Positions 33,730-42,969 of a DNA stretch of 64,000 nt are shown piece after piece; position 1 is the first letter of the stretch, and each line of letters begins with the position of its first letter. The notes under the pieces are model-generated. The model did no database searches. It saw nothing but the letters and a program-made list of their open reading frames with translations, and had not been told where the DNA came from. Both the position numbers and the translations under genes were made by a program. Source of the stretch: Arenimonas metalli CF5-1. GTDB lineage: Bacteria; Pseudomonadota; Gammaproteobacteria; Xanthomonadales; Xanthomonadaceae. The stretch is from positions 62,001 to 126,000 of the forward strand of contig NZ_AVCK01000003.1 of the NCBI RefSeq assembly GCF_000747155.1, in the 5' to 3' direction.

Positions 33730-33864
33730 GTGTCTTTTTCCTTGTTGTTGTTTTTCTACGCCTTGCCCGGCCATTCTGCCACGCGGTCCTTGAACCGTGA
33801 CCGGTTGGGCTTGGCAAGCGCCCGGCCCTGCGGCTAGGGTGCGTCGATCACTGGGGAGACCACG

Positions 33865-35253
33865 ATGTCCATGCAAACCAAGGCCCGCCTGCTGGCCACA
33901 GCCCTGCTCGCGCTGCCGTTGCTGGCGGGCGCGGCGCAGACGCCTTATCCGAGCACCTACCAGCCCGTCGCCTCGGGCCCGGTACTGATCCGCAACGCCA
34001 CCGTCCTGACCGGCGACGGCCAGCGCCTCGAGGGCGCCGACGTGCTGATGCGCAACGGCCGCATCGCCGCGGTCGGCCCCGGCCTGGACGCCGCCGGCGC
34101 CACCGTGGTGGACGCCAGCGGCAAGTGGGTCACGCCCGGCATCATCGACGTGCATTCGCATTTGGGCGTGTATCCCAGCCCGGGCGCCGCCGCGCATTCC
34201 GACGGCAACGAGATGACCACGCCCGTCACCTCGCAGGTCTGGGCCGAACACGCGGTGTGGCCGCAGGACCCGGGCTTCCCGACCGCGCTCGCCGGCGGCG
34301 TGACCTCGCTGATGGTGCTGCCCGGCTCGGGCAACCTGATCGGCGGCCGCGGCGTGGTGCTCAAGAACGTGCCCGCCACCACGATGCAGGAAATGAAGTT
34401 CCCCGGCGCCCCGCACAGCGTGAAGATGGCCTGCGGCGAGAATCCCAAGCGCTATTACGGCGGCCGCGGCCAGTCGCCGATGACGCGCATGGGCAACATG
34501 GCCGGCTACCGCGCCGCCTTCATCGAAGCGCAGAAGTACCGCGCCGCCTGGGACAAGTACGAGGCCGCGAACGGTGATTCCGGCCGCGGCCGCGGCAAGG
34601 GCAACGGCGGCGCCGAGAAGCCGGCCCAGGACCTGCGCCTGGAAACGCTGGCCGGCGTGATGCGCGGCGACATCACCGTGCAGATCCACTGCTACCGCGC
34701 CGATGAAATGGCGCTGATGATGGACCTGGCCAAGGAGTTCGACTTCAAGATCGCCGCCTTCCACCACGGCGTCGAGGCCTACAAGCTGGCCGACGAACTC
34801 GCCGAGGAAGGCATCTGCGGCGCGCTGTGGGCCGACTGGTGGGGCTTCAAGATGGAGGCCTACGACGGCATCCAGGAAAACATCGCCCTGGTGGACCGCC
34901 CGAAGAACAGCTGCGCGGTCGTGCACTCCGATTCCGCCGAAGGCATCCAGCGCCTGAACCAGGAAGCGGCGAAGGTGATGGTGCGCGGCGAGCGCGTCGG
35001 CCTGAAGCTGCCGCCCGAGCACGCCATCCGCTGGATCACCACCAATGCCGCCCGCGCCATCGGCGTCGCCGACCAGACCGGCCTGCTGGCCGAGGGCAAG
35101 ATGGCCGACGTGGTGGTGTGGAACGGCAATCCCTTCAGCGTCTATGCCAAGGCCGAGCGCGTCTATGTCGACGGCGCCCTGCTCTACGATCGCGCCGACC
35201 CGTCGAGGCAGCCGGTCACCGACTTCATGCTGGGCCAGGAGGTGTCGCCGTGA
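33865..35253 (+). CDS. Exported amidohydrolase (metal-binding subunit of a pair)
   Basis: The 462-aa protein has a signal peptide (LLATALLALPLLAGAAQ) and an imidazolonepropionase-like amidohydrolase domain. His97 and His99 in GIIDVHSHLGV are the first metal ligands. ITVQIHCYRADEM and AAFHHGVEAYKLADEL give the later His residues, and HSDSAEGIQRL the final Asp. LPPEHAIRWITTNAARAIGV is the usual C-terminal helix. Relatives are exported peptidase-like or lactamase-like enzymes; the substrate is unknown. GGGGAG stands 6 bases before the ATG. The next gene overlaps by 4 bp. Confidence 0.9.
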   Translation: MSMQTKARLLATALLALPLLAGAAQTPYPSTYQPVASGPVLIRNATVLTGDGQRLEGADVLMRNGRIAAVGPGLDAAGATVVDASGKWVTPGIIDVHSHLGVYPSPGAAAHSDGNEMTTPVTSQVWAEHAVWPQDPGFPTALAGGVTSLMVLPGSGNLIGGRGVVLKNVPATTMQEMKFPGAPHSVKMACGENPKRYYGGRGQSPMTRMGNMAGYRAAFIEAQKYRAAWDKYEAANGDSGRGRGKGNGGAEKPAQDLRLETLAGVMRGDITVQIHCYRADEMALMMDLAKEFDFKIAAFHHGVEAYKLADELAEEGICGALWADWWGFKMEAYDGIQENIALVDRPKNSCAVVHSDSAEGIQRLNQEAAKVMVRGERVGLKLPPEHAIRWITTNAARAIGVADQTGLLAEGKMADVVVWNGNPFSVYAKAERVYVDGALLYDRADPSRQPVTDFMLGQEVSP

Positions 35254-36518
35254 AGCGCCTGCTCGTTTGCCTCGTCCTCGCCGCCGCGCTGCCCGCGGCC
35301 GCCCAGGACCTGCTGATCCGCGACGCCACCGTGCACACCGCCGGCGCCCGCGGCACGCTCAAGAACCACGACGTGCTGGTGCAGGGCGGCGTGGTCCGCC
35401 AGGTCGGCACCGGCCTGGCCGCACCGGCCGGCGTCACCGTGGTCGACGCCAAGGGCCGGCCGCTGACGCCGGGCCTGTTCGGCGGCCTCACCGGCCTCGG
35501 CATCGAGGAGGTGTCGGGTGAATCCGCCACCGTCGACCACACCCTGGCCCTCGGCGTGCCGCCGAATGCGCACGAGCCCACCTGGCGCCCCGAGTTCGAC
35601 GTGGATGTCGCCTTCAACCCGCACTCCGCCGCGATCGGCGTCAACCGCGTCGAGGGCATCACCTTCACCGTGCTCTCGCCCAGCAGCACCGCGGGCGGCA
35701 GCTTCGTCGCCGGCCAGGGCAGCGCGGTGGTGCTCGACGGCCGCTACGACGCCGCGCTGGGCAACAGCCGCAGCCTGTTCGTGAACCTGGGCGGCGGCGC
35801 CTCGCCGCTCTCGGGCGGCAGCCGCGCCGGCCAGTGGATGCTGCTCGAACAGGCGGTCGCCGAAGCCCGCAGCGGCGCCGACGACGGCCTGCTCACCCGC
35901 GCCGGCCGCGCCGCGCTGCAGCGCTACCTCGCCGGTGGCCGGGTCGTGTTCCAGGTCGATCGCGCGGCGGACATCCGCCAGGCGCTGGCCTTCAGCAAGA
36001 AGCACGGCCTGAAGCCGGTGATCGCCGGCGGCGCCGAGGCGTGGAAGGTGGCGGCCGAGCTCAAGGCCGCGAACGTGCCGGTGCTGCTGGACGCGCTGGT
36101 GAACCTGCCCTCGAGCTTCGACGCGCTGGGCTCGAGCCTGGAGAACGCCGCCCGCCTGCATCGCGCCGGCGTCAGCGTCGGGTTCTCGCAGTCGGGCGAC
36201 GCCACCCACAACGCCCGCAAGGTGCGCCAGCTGGCCGGCGTCGCCGTGGCCAACGGCCTGCCCTGGGAAGCCGGCCTGGCCGGCCTGACTGCGGTGCCCG
36301 CGCAGGTGTTCGGCGTGTCGGCGCAGCGCGGCCGGATCGAGCCGGGCCAGGTCGCCGACCTGGTGCTGTGGTCGGGCGATCCGCTGGAAGTGAACACGGT
36401 CGCCGAGCAGGTCTGGTTCGATGGCCGCGCCGCCGACATGCGTTCGCGCCAGACCGAGCTGCGCGACCGCTACCTGGCGCCCAAGGGCAGCCTGCCCCGC
36501 GCCTACTCCGGCCGCTGA
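35250..36518 (+). CDS. Exported amidohydrolase-like partner lacking the metal site
   Basis: The 422-aa protein has a signal peptide (LLVCLVLAAALPAAAQ) and the amidohydrolase fold outline (LLIRDATVHTAG, DAKGRPLTPGL at the front; FGVSAQRGRIEPGQVADLVLWSGDPLE at the back, given in pieces). The place of the metal-binding His-x-His reads GLFGGLTGLG, with no histidine. It is probably inactive by itself and may serve as a structural partner of the preceding enzyme. The GTG start overlaps the upstream stop (GTGA) with AGGAGGTG 7 bases before it, so equal production of both proteins is likely. Confidence 0.85.
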   Translation: MKRLLVCLVLAAALPAAAQDLLIRDATVHTAGARGTLKNHDVLVQGGVVRQVGTGLAAPAGVTVVDAKGRPLTPGLFGGLTGLGIEEVSGESATVDHTLALGVPPNAHEPTWRPEFDVDVAFNPHSAAIGVNRVEGITFTVLSPSSTAGGSFVAGQGSAVVLDGRYDAALGNSRSLFVNLGGGASPLSGGSRAGQWMLLEQAVAEARSGADDGLLTRAGRAALQRYLAGGRVVFQVDRAADIRQALAFSKKHGLKPVIAGGAEAWKVAAELKAANVPVLLDALVNLPSSFDALGSSLENAARLHRAGVSVGFSQSGDATHNARKVRQLAGVAVANGLPWEAGLAGLTAVPAQVFGVSAQRGRIEPGQVADLVLWSGDPLEVNTVAEQVWFDGRAADMRSRQTELRDRYLAPKGSLPRAYSGR

Positions 36519-36535
36519 GCGACGCGCCCTGCCTG

Positions 36536-36571
36536 CGCCCTCCCCGGGAGACCGGGGAGGGCGTAGTCTTT
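36536..36571 (+). terminator. Rho-independent terminator after the amidohydrolase pair
   Basis: CGCCCTCCCCGG and CCGGGGAGGGCG form a perfect 12-bp stem with a GAGA loop (36536-36563), followed by TAGTCTTTT. It starts 17 bp after the stop of the second amidohydrolase gene. Confidence 0.85.
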
Positions 36572-36628
36572 TGGGGGCCAGCGCCGCGGGGAGCCGCGCC
36601 GGCATCCATCCACACGGGGAGACGTGCG

Positions 36629-37033
36629 ATGCCTGAGGTCAATGTCTGGGCGGTGCTGGTCGCCGCGCTTTCGGGGTTCGTGCTCGGCGGGCTGTGGTAT
36701 TCGCCGGTGCTGTTCGGCAAGGCCTGGCAGCGCGAGACCGGCCTGAGCGACGACGTGCTGGCCAAGGGCAACATGGCGCTGATCTTCGGCACCACCTTCG
36801 TGCTGTGCCTGGTCGCCAGCGCGGTGTTCGCGATGTTCCTGGGGCCGCGGCCCAGCCTGGAACTGGGCGTGGGCGCCGGGTTCGCGGCGGGGCTGTGCTG
36901 GGTCACGGCCAGCTTCGGCATCAACTACCTGTTCGAGCGCAAGTCGCTCAAGCTCTTCCTGATCAACGGCGGCTACCACACGCTGCAGTTCACCCTGATC
37001 GGGCTGGTGCTGGCGCTGTGGCCGGCGGCCTGA
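36629..37033 (+). CDS. DUF1761 family membrane protein
   Basis: The 134-aa protein opens with VNVWAVLVAALSGFVLGGLWYSPVLFGKAWQRETG (given only as the family opening, residues 4-38), which is the DUF1761 hallmark of a helix ending in a Trp-Tyr-Ser-Pro motif. Three more helices follow, the last carrying FLINGGYHTLQFTLIGLVL. The family is common and uncharacterised. GGGGAG precedes the ATG at 36629. The HCCA isomerase-like gene follows 11 bp later. Confidence 0.85.
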   Translation: MPEVNVWAVLVAALSGFVLGGLWYSPVLFGKAWQRETGLSDDVLAKGNMALIFGTTFVLCLVASAVFAMFLGPRPSLELGVGAGFAAGLCWVTASFGINYLFERKSLKLFLINGGYHTLQFTLIGLVLALWPAA

Positions 37034-37044
37034 ACGCGAAGTCG

Positions 37045-37668
37045 ATGGCCACGCACTGGTACTTCGACTTCATCTCGCCGTTTGCCTACCTGGCATGGCC
37101 GCGCGTCCGGGCATTGGCCGCGCGGCACGCGATCGAACTGCGGCCGATCATGTTCGCCGGGTTGCTCGGCCATCATGGCCACAAGGGGCCGGCCGAGATC
37201 CCGTCCAAGCGCACCTTCACCTACCGGCACGTGCTCTGGCAGGCGAAGCGGCGCGGGGTGCCGCTGGCCTTCCCGCCCACGCACCCGTTCAACCCGCTAT
37301 TGGCGCTGCGCCTGTGCCTGGCCGCGGGCACGACGCCGGAAGCCATCACGGAGATCTTCGACTGGATCTGGGCCCAGGGCCGCGCCGTCGACAGCCCCGA
37401 GGCGATCGCGCCGCTGGCCGCGGCGCTGGGCGTGACCGATCCGGCCGCGCTGTCGTCGCCGGCGGTGAAGGAGACGCTGCGCGCGAACTACGACGCCGCG
37501 CTGGCCGCGGGCGTGTTCGGCGTGCCCTCGCTGGTGGTCGACGGCGAGATCTTCTGGGGCGAGGACGCGATGGATTTCGCGGAAGCCTTCCTTGCCGACC
37601 GCACGCTGCTGTCGACGAAGGAAATGCAGGACGCGGCCACCTGGCCGGTCGGCGCGAGTCGAACCTAA
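37045..37668 (+). CDS. 2-hydroxychromene-2-carboxylate isomerase-like (DsbA-fold) protein
   Basis: The 207-aa protein has the kappa-class thioredoxin fold: HWYFDFISPFAYLAWPRV at the N terminus, with Ser in place of the DsbA cysteines, GVFGVPSLVVDGEIFWGEDAM with the cis-Pro, and the DSB-A helical insert between them. In this family glutathione is the cofactor. The original substrate (naphthalene degradation) is unlikely here, since no aromatic pathway genes are present. The ATG at 37045 is 11 bp after the DUF1761 stop. Confidence 0.9.
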   Translation: MATHWYFDFISPFAYLAWPRVRALAARHAIELRPIMFAGLLGHHGHKGPAEIPSKRTFTYRHVLWQAKRRGVPLAFPPTHPFNPLLALRLCLAAGTTPEAITEIFDWIWAQGRAVDSPEAIAPLAAALGVTDPAALSSPAVKETLRANYDAALAAGVFGVPSLVVDGEIFWGEDAMDFAEAFLADRTLLSTKEMQDAATWPVGASRT

Positions 37669-37684
37669 GGGAAGATCGCGCGCC

Positions 37685-37703
37685 GCGCCGGCACGGCCGG
37701 CGC
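37685..37703. terminator. Hairpin between converging genes
   Basis: GCGCCGGC-ACG-GCCGGCGC is a perfect 8-bp stem with a 3-base loop between the HCCA isomerase-like gene and the converging GGDEF gene. No T-run follows on either strand. Confidence 0.45.
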
Positions 37704-37721
37704 CGTGGACCGGCGTGCCGC

Positions 37722-38645
37722 TCAGTTCGGCCCGAAACTGCCCTCGGCCGCCACCACCATGTTGCGGCCGGAATCCTTGGCCACGTACATGGCGCGGTCG
37801 GCGCGGTCGACCAGGGCATCCAGCGGCTCGGCCTCGCCCAGGTATTCGGCGGCGCCGATGCTGACGGTGAGCTCGACCACTTCCTCGCCGACCACCTGGC
37901 AGTGCTGCTGCACCGCCATGCGGATGCGCTCGCCGACGGCGATGGCGTTCACGCGGCGCGCGCCGGGCAGCGCCACCGCGAACTCTTCGCCGCCCATGCG
38001 GCCCAGGATGTCGCCGCCGCGCAGCTCGGCCGCCACCGTCGCGGCCACGGCCTTGAGGCAGTCGTCGCCGACGTTGTGGCCGAGGCTGTCGTTGATCAGC
38101 TTGAACAGGTCGATGTCGAAGAACAGCACCGACAGCGGCCGCTGCGGCTGCGCCTCGCGGGCGTCGGCGGCGAGCTGCTCGAGCCGGCCGCGCCAGGCGC
38201 CACGGTTGAGCACGCCGGTGAGCGGGTCGCGCTCGGAGCTCTGCTTGACGCGCTTGGCCTCCGCGCGGGCGTGGTCGCGCTCCTCCAGCAGGCGGCGCAT
38301 GCGGCCCAGCAGCTCGCGCACCAGCAGCAGGCCCCAGGCCACGACGGCCAGCGCCAGCGCCAGGCCCACCAGCGGCCAGCGGCCGGCCAGCCAGCTGCCC
38401 AGCACCAGCACCACGAGGCTGGTGCCGGCGAACGGCAGCCAGGACGCGCGCGGCACCATGCGCTCGCTCAGGATCCGGCAGGCCAGGGCCAGCGCCGCCA
38501 CCAGGGCCAGCGAGAACCCGAGGGCGAACCACAGCGCCGTGACCTGGCTCGCTGGCGGCGCCGCCCACGCGGGCGAAGCCGCCATCGCCGGGAACAGCGA
38601 CAGGACCACGAGCCGGACGGAGCGGGGGCGGGGAGCGGCGAACAT
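37722..38645 (-). CDS. Membrane-anchored diguanylate cyclase (GGDEF)
   Basis: The 307-aa protein has a signal-like first helix, two or three further membrane helices to about residue 115, a short coiled coil (MRRLLEERDHARAEAKRVKQ) and a GGDEF domain. The active-site loop is GGEEF and the product-inhibition I-site RGGD lies five residues before it. DIDLFKLINDSLGHNVGDDCL supplies the metal-binding Asp. It should make cyclic di-GMP. There is no obvious ligand-binding domain, so the membrane part may be the sensor. Confidence 0.94.
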   Translation of the reverse strand: MFAAPRPRSVRLVVLSLFPAMAASPAWAAPPASQVTALWFALGFSLALVAALALACRILSERMVPRASWLPFAGTSLVVLVLGSWLAGRWPLVGLALALAVVAWGLLLVRELLGRMRRLLEERDHARAEAKRVKQSSERDPLTGVLNRGAWRGRLEQLAADAREAQPQRPLSVLFFDIDLFKLINDSLGHNVGDDCLKAVAATVAAELRGGDILGRMGGEEFAVALPGARRVNAIAVGERIRMAVQQHCQVVGEEVVELTVSIGAAEYLGEAEPLDALVDRADRAMYVAKDSGRNMVVAAEGSFGPN

Positions 38646-38807
38646 GCCCCTACTGTCCAGTACCCGGGGCCGCGAAACAAGCGACTGTTTCTCAATGGGT
38701 TTGCTTGTCGCTTACGGGCTCACGGTTTCACCGGCCCATGACCTTCGGCCTACGGTGGCCGGGGGCGCTTCGCCTAGCATCGGCGGGTCCCTTTTCCGGA
38801 GTGTCCC

Positions 38808-41800
38808 ATGCCGTCCCGTCCGCTCGCGCTTGCCGTCCTGATCAGCCTTGGCCTTGGCACCGCCGCCCACGCCTCCGACTCCAAATGGGACGTCAACGCC
38901 GCCCACGCCAAGGGCAAGGTGGTCAGCTTCAGCACCGACGAGGGCACCTGGCTCGACCTCGACGTCAGCCCGGACGGACGCCGCATCGTGTTCTCGATGC
39001 TCGGCGACATCTACTCGCTGCCGGTCACCGGCGGCCAGGCGCAACGCATCACCCGCGGCGCGGCCTGGGACATCCAGCCGCGCTTCTCGCCCGATGGCAG
39101 CGAGATCGCCTTCACCTCCGACCGCGGCGGCGGCAACAACCTCTGGCGCATGAAGGCCGACGGCAGCGGCGCCACCGCGGTGAGCAACGAAGACTTCCGC
39201 CTGCTCAACAACCCGGCCTGGACGCCGGACGGCCAGTTCATCGTCGGCCGCAAGCACTTCACTTCGCAGCGCTCGCTGGGCGCGGGCGAGCTGTGGATGT
39301 ACCACCGCGACGGCGGCGCCGGCCTCCAGCTCACCAAGCGCAAGAACGACCAGCAGGACCAGGGCGAACCGGCCTTCTCGCCGGACGGCCGCTACCTGTA
39401 TTTCTCCGAGGACATGAGCCCGGGCGGCGCCTTCGACTACAACCGCAACGTGCACGGCATGATCTACGCGATCCGCCGCCTCGACCGCGAGACCGGCGAG
39501 ATCGAGAACGTGGTCGCCAGCGCCGGCGGCGCGGTGCGGCCGCAGCCCTCGCCCGACGGCAAGTCGCTGGCGTTCGTGAAGCGGGTGCGCGACAAGTCCG
39601 TGCTGCACCTGCTCGACCTGGAATCCGGTGAGGTCCGGGCGGTGTGGGATGGCCTCTCGCACGACCAGCAGGAAGCCTGGGCGATCTTCGGGCCCTACCC
39701 CAACTTCGACTGGCTGCCGGATTCCAAGTCGGTGGTGGTGTGGGGCCAGGGCAAGTTCTGGCAGGTGGACGTGGCCAGCGGCCAGGCCAAGAACGTGCCG
39801 TTCACCGCCGAGGTGTCGCAGACCGTGCTGCCGGCGCTGCGCGCCGACCAGTCCGCGGCCTTCGAGGGCGACAGCTTCTCGCCGCGCATGATCCGCGACG
39901 TGGCCACCAGCCCGGACGGCCGCACGCTGGTCTTCCACGCGGTCGGCCAGCTGTGGACCAAGGCGCTGCCGGGCGGCGAACCGAAGCGCCTCACCCAGGA
40001 CGCCGCCAACTTCGAGTACCAGCCAGCCTTCAGCCCGGACGGGCGCAAGCTGCTGTACACGACCTGGTCGGATGACGCGATGGGCGCGATCCGCGAGCTC
40101 GACCTGGCCACCGGCCAGTCGCGCGCGCTGACCACGCAGCCGGGCTTCTACTACGGCCCACGCTATTCGCGCGACGGCGCCCGCATCGTTTACTCGCGCC
40201 AGGGCGGCAGCGGCCTCACCGGCAGCCTGTGGAGCGGCACCCGCGGCGTGTTCGTGATGCCGGCCGCCGGCGGCGACGCGGTGCAGGTGGCGAAGAACGG
40301 CGCCGACCCGCAGTTCTCGGCCGACGGCCAGCGCGTGTTCTTCCTCACCGGCGGCGGCCTCGAGAAGAAGCTGATGAGCGCCGGCCTCAACGGCGAGCAG
40401 CCGCGCGAGGTGTTCAACCTCAAGTACGTCGACCACGTGGCGATCAGCCCAGACGGCCGGTCGGTCGCGTTCACCGAGCTGTTCAACGGCTACGTGGCGC
40501 CGCTGCCGCTCACCGGCGGTTCGATCGAACTCAGCAAGGACACCAAGGCGATCCCGGTGACCGCGCTGGGCACCGACATGGGCAGCTACCTGCACTGGGG
40601 CGCCGATTCGAAGTCGCTGCACTGGATGGTGGGCGACCGCTACCACTCGCGCACGCTGGGCGCCGCCAAGGCCGACGCCGGCGTGGCGGTGGGCCTGCGC
40701 CTGCCGACCGATCGCCCGGCCGACACGTTTGCGCTGGTCGGCGGCCGCGTGGTGACTATGCGCGACGCCAACAACGCCGAGGAAGTGATCGAGGACGGCG
40801 TGGTGGTGGTGCGCGGCGAGCGCATCGTGGCGGTGGGCAAGCGCGGCGACGTGGCCATCCCGGCCGGCGCGCGCGAAGTGGACGTATCCGGCAAGACCGT
40901 GTTCCCGGGCATCGTGGACGCGCACGCGCACGCGGCGCACTTCGGCCAGGGCGTCGTGCCGCAGCAGAACTGGGCCTACCACGCCAACCTCGCCTTCGGC
41001 ATCACCACGATGCACGACCCGTCGGCGACCACCGAGTTCGTGTTCTCGCAGTCCGAGCTGGTGAAAGCCGGGCGCATGGTTGGCCCGCGCGTGTTCTCCA
41101 CCGGCACCATCCTTTACGGCGCCGACGGCGACTTCAAGGCGGTGGTGAACTCGATCGACGACGCCCGCGGCCACCTGCGCCGCATGCAGGCGAACGGCGC
41201 GTTCTCCGTGAAGTCCTACAACCAGCCGCGCCGCGACCAGCGCCAGCAGATCAACCAGGCCGCGCGCGAGCTGGGCATGCTGGTGGTGGAAGAAGGCGGT
41301 TCGACCTTCCACCACAACATGACCATGATCGTGGACGGCGTCACCGGCGTGGAGCACAACATCCCGATCGCGCCGCTGTACAAGGACGTGACCGAGCTGT
41401 GGCGCAACACGCAGGTCGGCAACACGCCGACGCTGGTGGTGAACTACGGCGGCCTGAACGCCGAGCGCTATTGGTACGCCCGCGACAACGTGTGGGAGAA
41501 CGAGCGGCTGCTGCGCTTCTTCCCGAAGAACTCGCTCAACGGCCAGACCATCCGCCGCGACACCGCGCCGGAGTGGGACTACTACCACGTGGAAGTGGCC
41601 AAGGCCGCCAAGCAGCTGCGCGACAACGGCACCCTGATCCTGGTCGGCGGCCACGGCCAGCTGCAGGGCATGGCGCCGCACTGGGAGATCTGGTCGCTGG
41701 CGCAGGGCGGCTTCTCGCCGTGGGAAGCGCTGCGCGCGGCCACCATCGACGGCGCCGCGTACCTGGGCCTGTCGAAGGAAATCGGCTCGCTGGAGGCCGG

Positions 41801-42050
41801 CAAGCGCGCCGACCTGGTGGTGGTGGACGGCAACCCGCTGGCCGACATCCGCCAGAGCGACGACACCGCGATGGTGATGGTCAACGGCCGCCTGTTCAAC
41901 GCCGCCGACATGTCCGAGATCGGCGGCCTGCAGCGCCCGGCCCCGACCTTCTTCTGGCAGCGCCAGGGCAACGGCGTCCAGATGGGCGTCGAATACGGCC
42001 CCACCGCCCCCTGCCACTGCCCCAAGTCCGGCACCCAACACACCCACTAA
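38808..42050 (+). CDS. Exported beta-propeller amidohydrolase, 1080 aa
   Basis: After a signal peptide (LALAVLISLGLGTAAHA) the first ~620 residues hold repeated PD40/TolB-like blades: LDVSPDGRRIVFS, PRFSPDGSEIAFTSDRGG, PAFSPDGRYLYFS, VATSPDGRTLVFHA, PAFSPDGRKLLYT and VAISPDGRSVAF. The rest is an amidohydrolase with metal ligands near residue 705 (FPGIVDAHAHAAHFG), then a later VGGHGQLQG and a closing helix (WEALRAATIDGAAYLGLSKEIG). The propeller could gate substrate size, as in tricorn-type peptidases. GGAG lies 7 bases before the ATG. It ends with a palindromic repeat and a strong terminator. Confidence 0.92.
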   Translation: MPSRPLALAVLISLGLGTAAHASDSKWDVNAAHAKGKVVSFSTDEGTWLDLDVSPDGRRIVFSMLGDIYSLPVTGGQAQRITRGAAWDIQPRFSPDGSEIAFTSDRGGGNNLWRMKADGSGATAVSNEDFRLLNNPAWTPDGQFIVGRKHFTSQRSLGAGELWMYHRDGGAGLQLTKRKNDQQDQGEPAFSPDGRYLYFSEDMSPGGAFDYNRNVHGMIYAIRRLDRETGEIENVVASAGGAVRPQPSPDGKSLAFVKRVRDKSVLHLLDLESGEVRAVWDGLSHDQQEAWAIFGPYPNFDWLPDSKSVVVWGQGKFWQVDVASGQAKNVPFTAEVSQTVLPALRADQSAAFEGDSFSPRMIRDVATSPDGRTLVFHAVGQLWTKALPGGEPKRLTQDAANFEYQPAFSPDGRKLLYTTWSDDAMGAIRELDLATGQSRALTTQPGFYYGPRYSRDGARIVYSRQGGSGLTGSLWSGTRGVFVMPAAGGDAVQVAKNGADPQFSADGQRVFFLTGGGLEKKLMSAGLNGEQPREVFNLKYVDHVAISPDGRSVAFTELFNGYVAPLPLTGGSIELSKDTKAIPVTALGTDMGSYLHWGADSKSLHWMVGDRYHSRTLGAAKADAGVAVGLRLPTDRPADTFALVGGRVVTMRDANNAEEVIEDGVVVVRGERIVAVGKRGDVAIPAGAREVDVSGKTVFPGIVDAHAHAAHFGQGVVPQQNWAYHANLAFGITTMHDPSATTEFVFSQSELVKAGRMVGPRVFSTGTILYGADGDFKAVVNSIDDARGHLRRMQANGAFSVKSYNQPRRDQRQQINQAARELGMLVVEEGGSTFHHNMTMIVDGVTGVEHNIPIAPLYKDVTELWRNTQVGNTPTLVVNYGGLNAERYWYARDNVWENERLLRFFPKNSLNGQTIRRDTAPEWDYYHVEVAKAAKQLRDNGTLILVGGHGQLQGMAPHWEIWSLAQGGFSPWEALRAATIDGAAYLGLSKEIGSLEAGKRADLVVVDGNPLADIRQSDDTAMVMVNGRLFNAADMSEIGGLQRPAPTFFWQRQGNGVQMGVEYGPTAPCHCPKSGTQHTH

Positions 42051-42053
42051 CTC

Positions 42054-42074
42054 CAAATGAACCAGGTTCATTTG
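42054..42074. repeat. 21-bp CAAATGAACC palindrome
   Basis: A perfect copy of CAAATGAACC-N-GGTTCATTTG (centre A) starts 3 bp after the stop of the propeller-amidohydrolase gene. It is a single copy here, followed 8 bp later by a GGTCAGGT-type hairpin. Confidence 0.9.
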
Positions 42075-42082
42075 CCATGCCT

Positions 42083-42116
42083 CGGGGTCAGGTCCGGAAC
42101 CTGACCCCGTTTTTTT
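42083..42116 (+). terminator. Rho-independent terminator made of a GGTCAGGT palindrome
   Basis: CGGGGTCAGGT and ACCTGACCCCG form a perfect 11-bp stem with loop CCGGA (42083-42109), followed by seven T residues. The same right arm occurs in the degenerate repeat at 11017-11040, so a dispersed repeat seems to serve here as the terminator of the propeller-amidohydrolase gene. Confidence 0.88.
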
Positions 42117-42194
42117 GCGTCCGGCGGGTGGCCCGCTGTCGGGGCGGGCTGCGTTAATCCCCGGGAATCCTCGCCCGAACCGACAGGCCCCGGT

Positions 42195-42947
42195 ATGTCC
42201 ATCCCCCTCGACGCACACGCCACCACCGCCCGGTCGCGCCCCAGCGCCCGCTTTTTCGTGGGGATGGCGCTGGCCTTCCTGGCGGCAGCGGCCCTGGGCT
42301 TCGGCCCCAGCTTCTACCTGCGGCCGTTCTCGGATGCGGCTGCGCTGCGTCCGCACGTGGTGGTGCACGGGCTGGTCATGACGGCCTGGTACCTGCTGCT
42401 GCTCGCGCAGGCGTTGCTCGTGGCCCGGCAGCGCGTGGACCTGCACCGGCAGCTGGGCATCTTCGGCGTGCTGCTGGCCGTGGCGGTGTTCGCCACCGGC
42501 CTGCAGGTCAACCTGCACATCGTGGGCCGCGCCACCGCGGAACAGTTCGAGGCGTTCCTGGGTTTTGCGACGATGGGCATCGTCGGCCTGCTGCCCTTCC
42601 CGGTGCTGGTGGCCCTGGCGGTGGCCTGGCGTCGGAGACCCGCGCTGCACAAGCGCCTGGTCTACTGGGCCTTCGTGCTGACCATCGGCCCGGCCTTCGC
42701 GCCCTCGCGGCCGATGGGCGCATGGCTGGACGGGCTGGTGGCGCCCGCCCTCCCGTTCTTCCCCTCCGACCTGATCTGGGTGGCGGCACTGGTGGCCTAT
42801 GACCTGCGAACGCTGCGCCGGGTGCATCCCGCCACCTGGATCGGCTTCCTCGTCCTCGCGGCCTACCTGACGGTCGGTTTGGGCTGGCTCAGCGGGAACG
42901 CCACGGTGCGCAGCCTCATCACCACCTTGGCCGGCGTCTCCGCCTGA
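42195..42947 (+). CDS. Multi-pass membrane protein of unknown function
   Basis: The 250-aa protein has six or seven membrane helices. HVVVHGLVMTAWYLLLLAQAL and RQRVDLHRQLGIFGVLLAV place two histidines near the ends of helices 2-3, reminiscent of haem-binding cytochrome-like membrane proteins, but no firm family is recognised. The ATG at 42195 begins an 18-residue polar tail before the first helix. No neighbour clarifies its role. Confidence 0.7.
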   Translation: MSIPLDAHATTARSRPSARFFVGMALAFLAAAALGFGPSFYLRPFSDAAALRPHVVVHGLVMTAWYLLLLAQALLVARQRVDLHRQLGIFGVLLAVAVFATGLQVNLHIVGRATAEQFEAFLGFATMGIVGLLPFPVLVALAVAWRRRPALHKRLVYWAFVLTIGPAFAPSRPMGAWLDGLVAPALPFFPSDLIWVAALVAYDLRTLRRVHPATWIGFLVLAAYLTVGLGWLSGNATVRSLITTLAGVSA

Positions 42948-42969
42948 GCAGCGCGCGCGGGGGTGCCGG

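Noticed and set aside
33815-33835. A TTGGCA-N-GGC string resembling a sigma-54 promoter before the amidohydrolase pair
   Set aside because: The -24 half fits but the -12 half lacks the TTGC block, and no activator gene is nearby.
38712-42827. A 1371-codon open frame on the minus strand
   Set aside because: It is antisense to the propeller-amidohydrolase gene, which has a signal peptide, blades and metal motifs; the antisense product has none.
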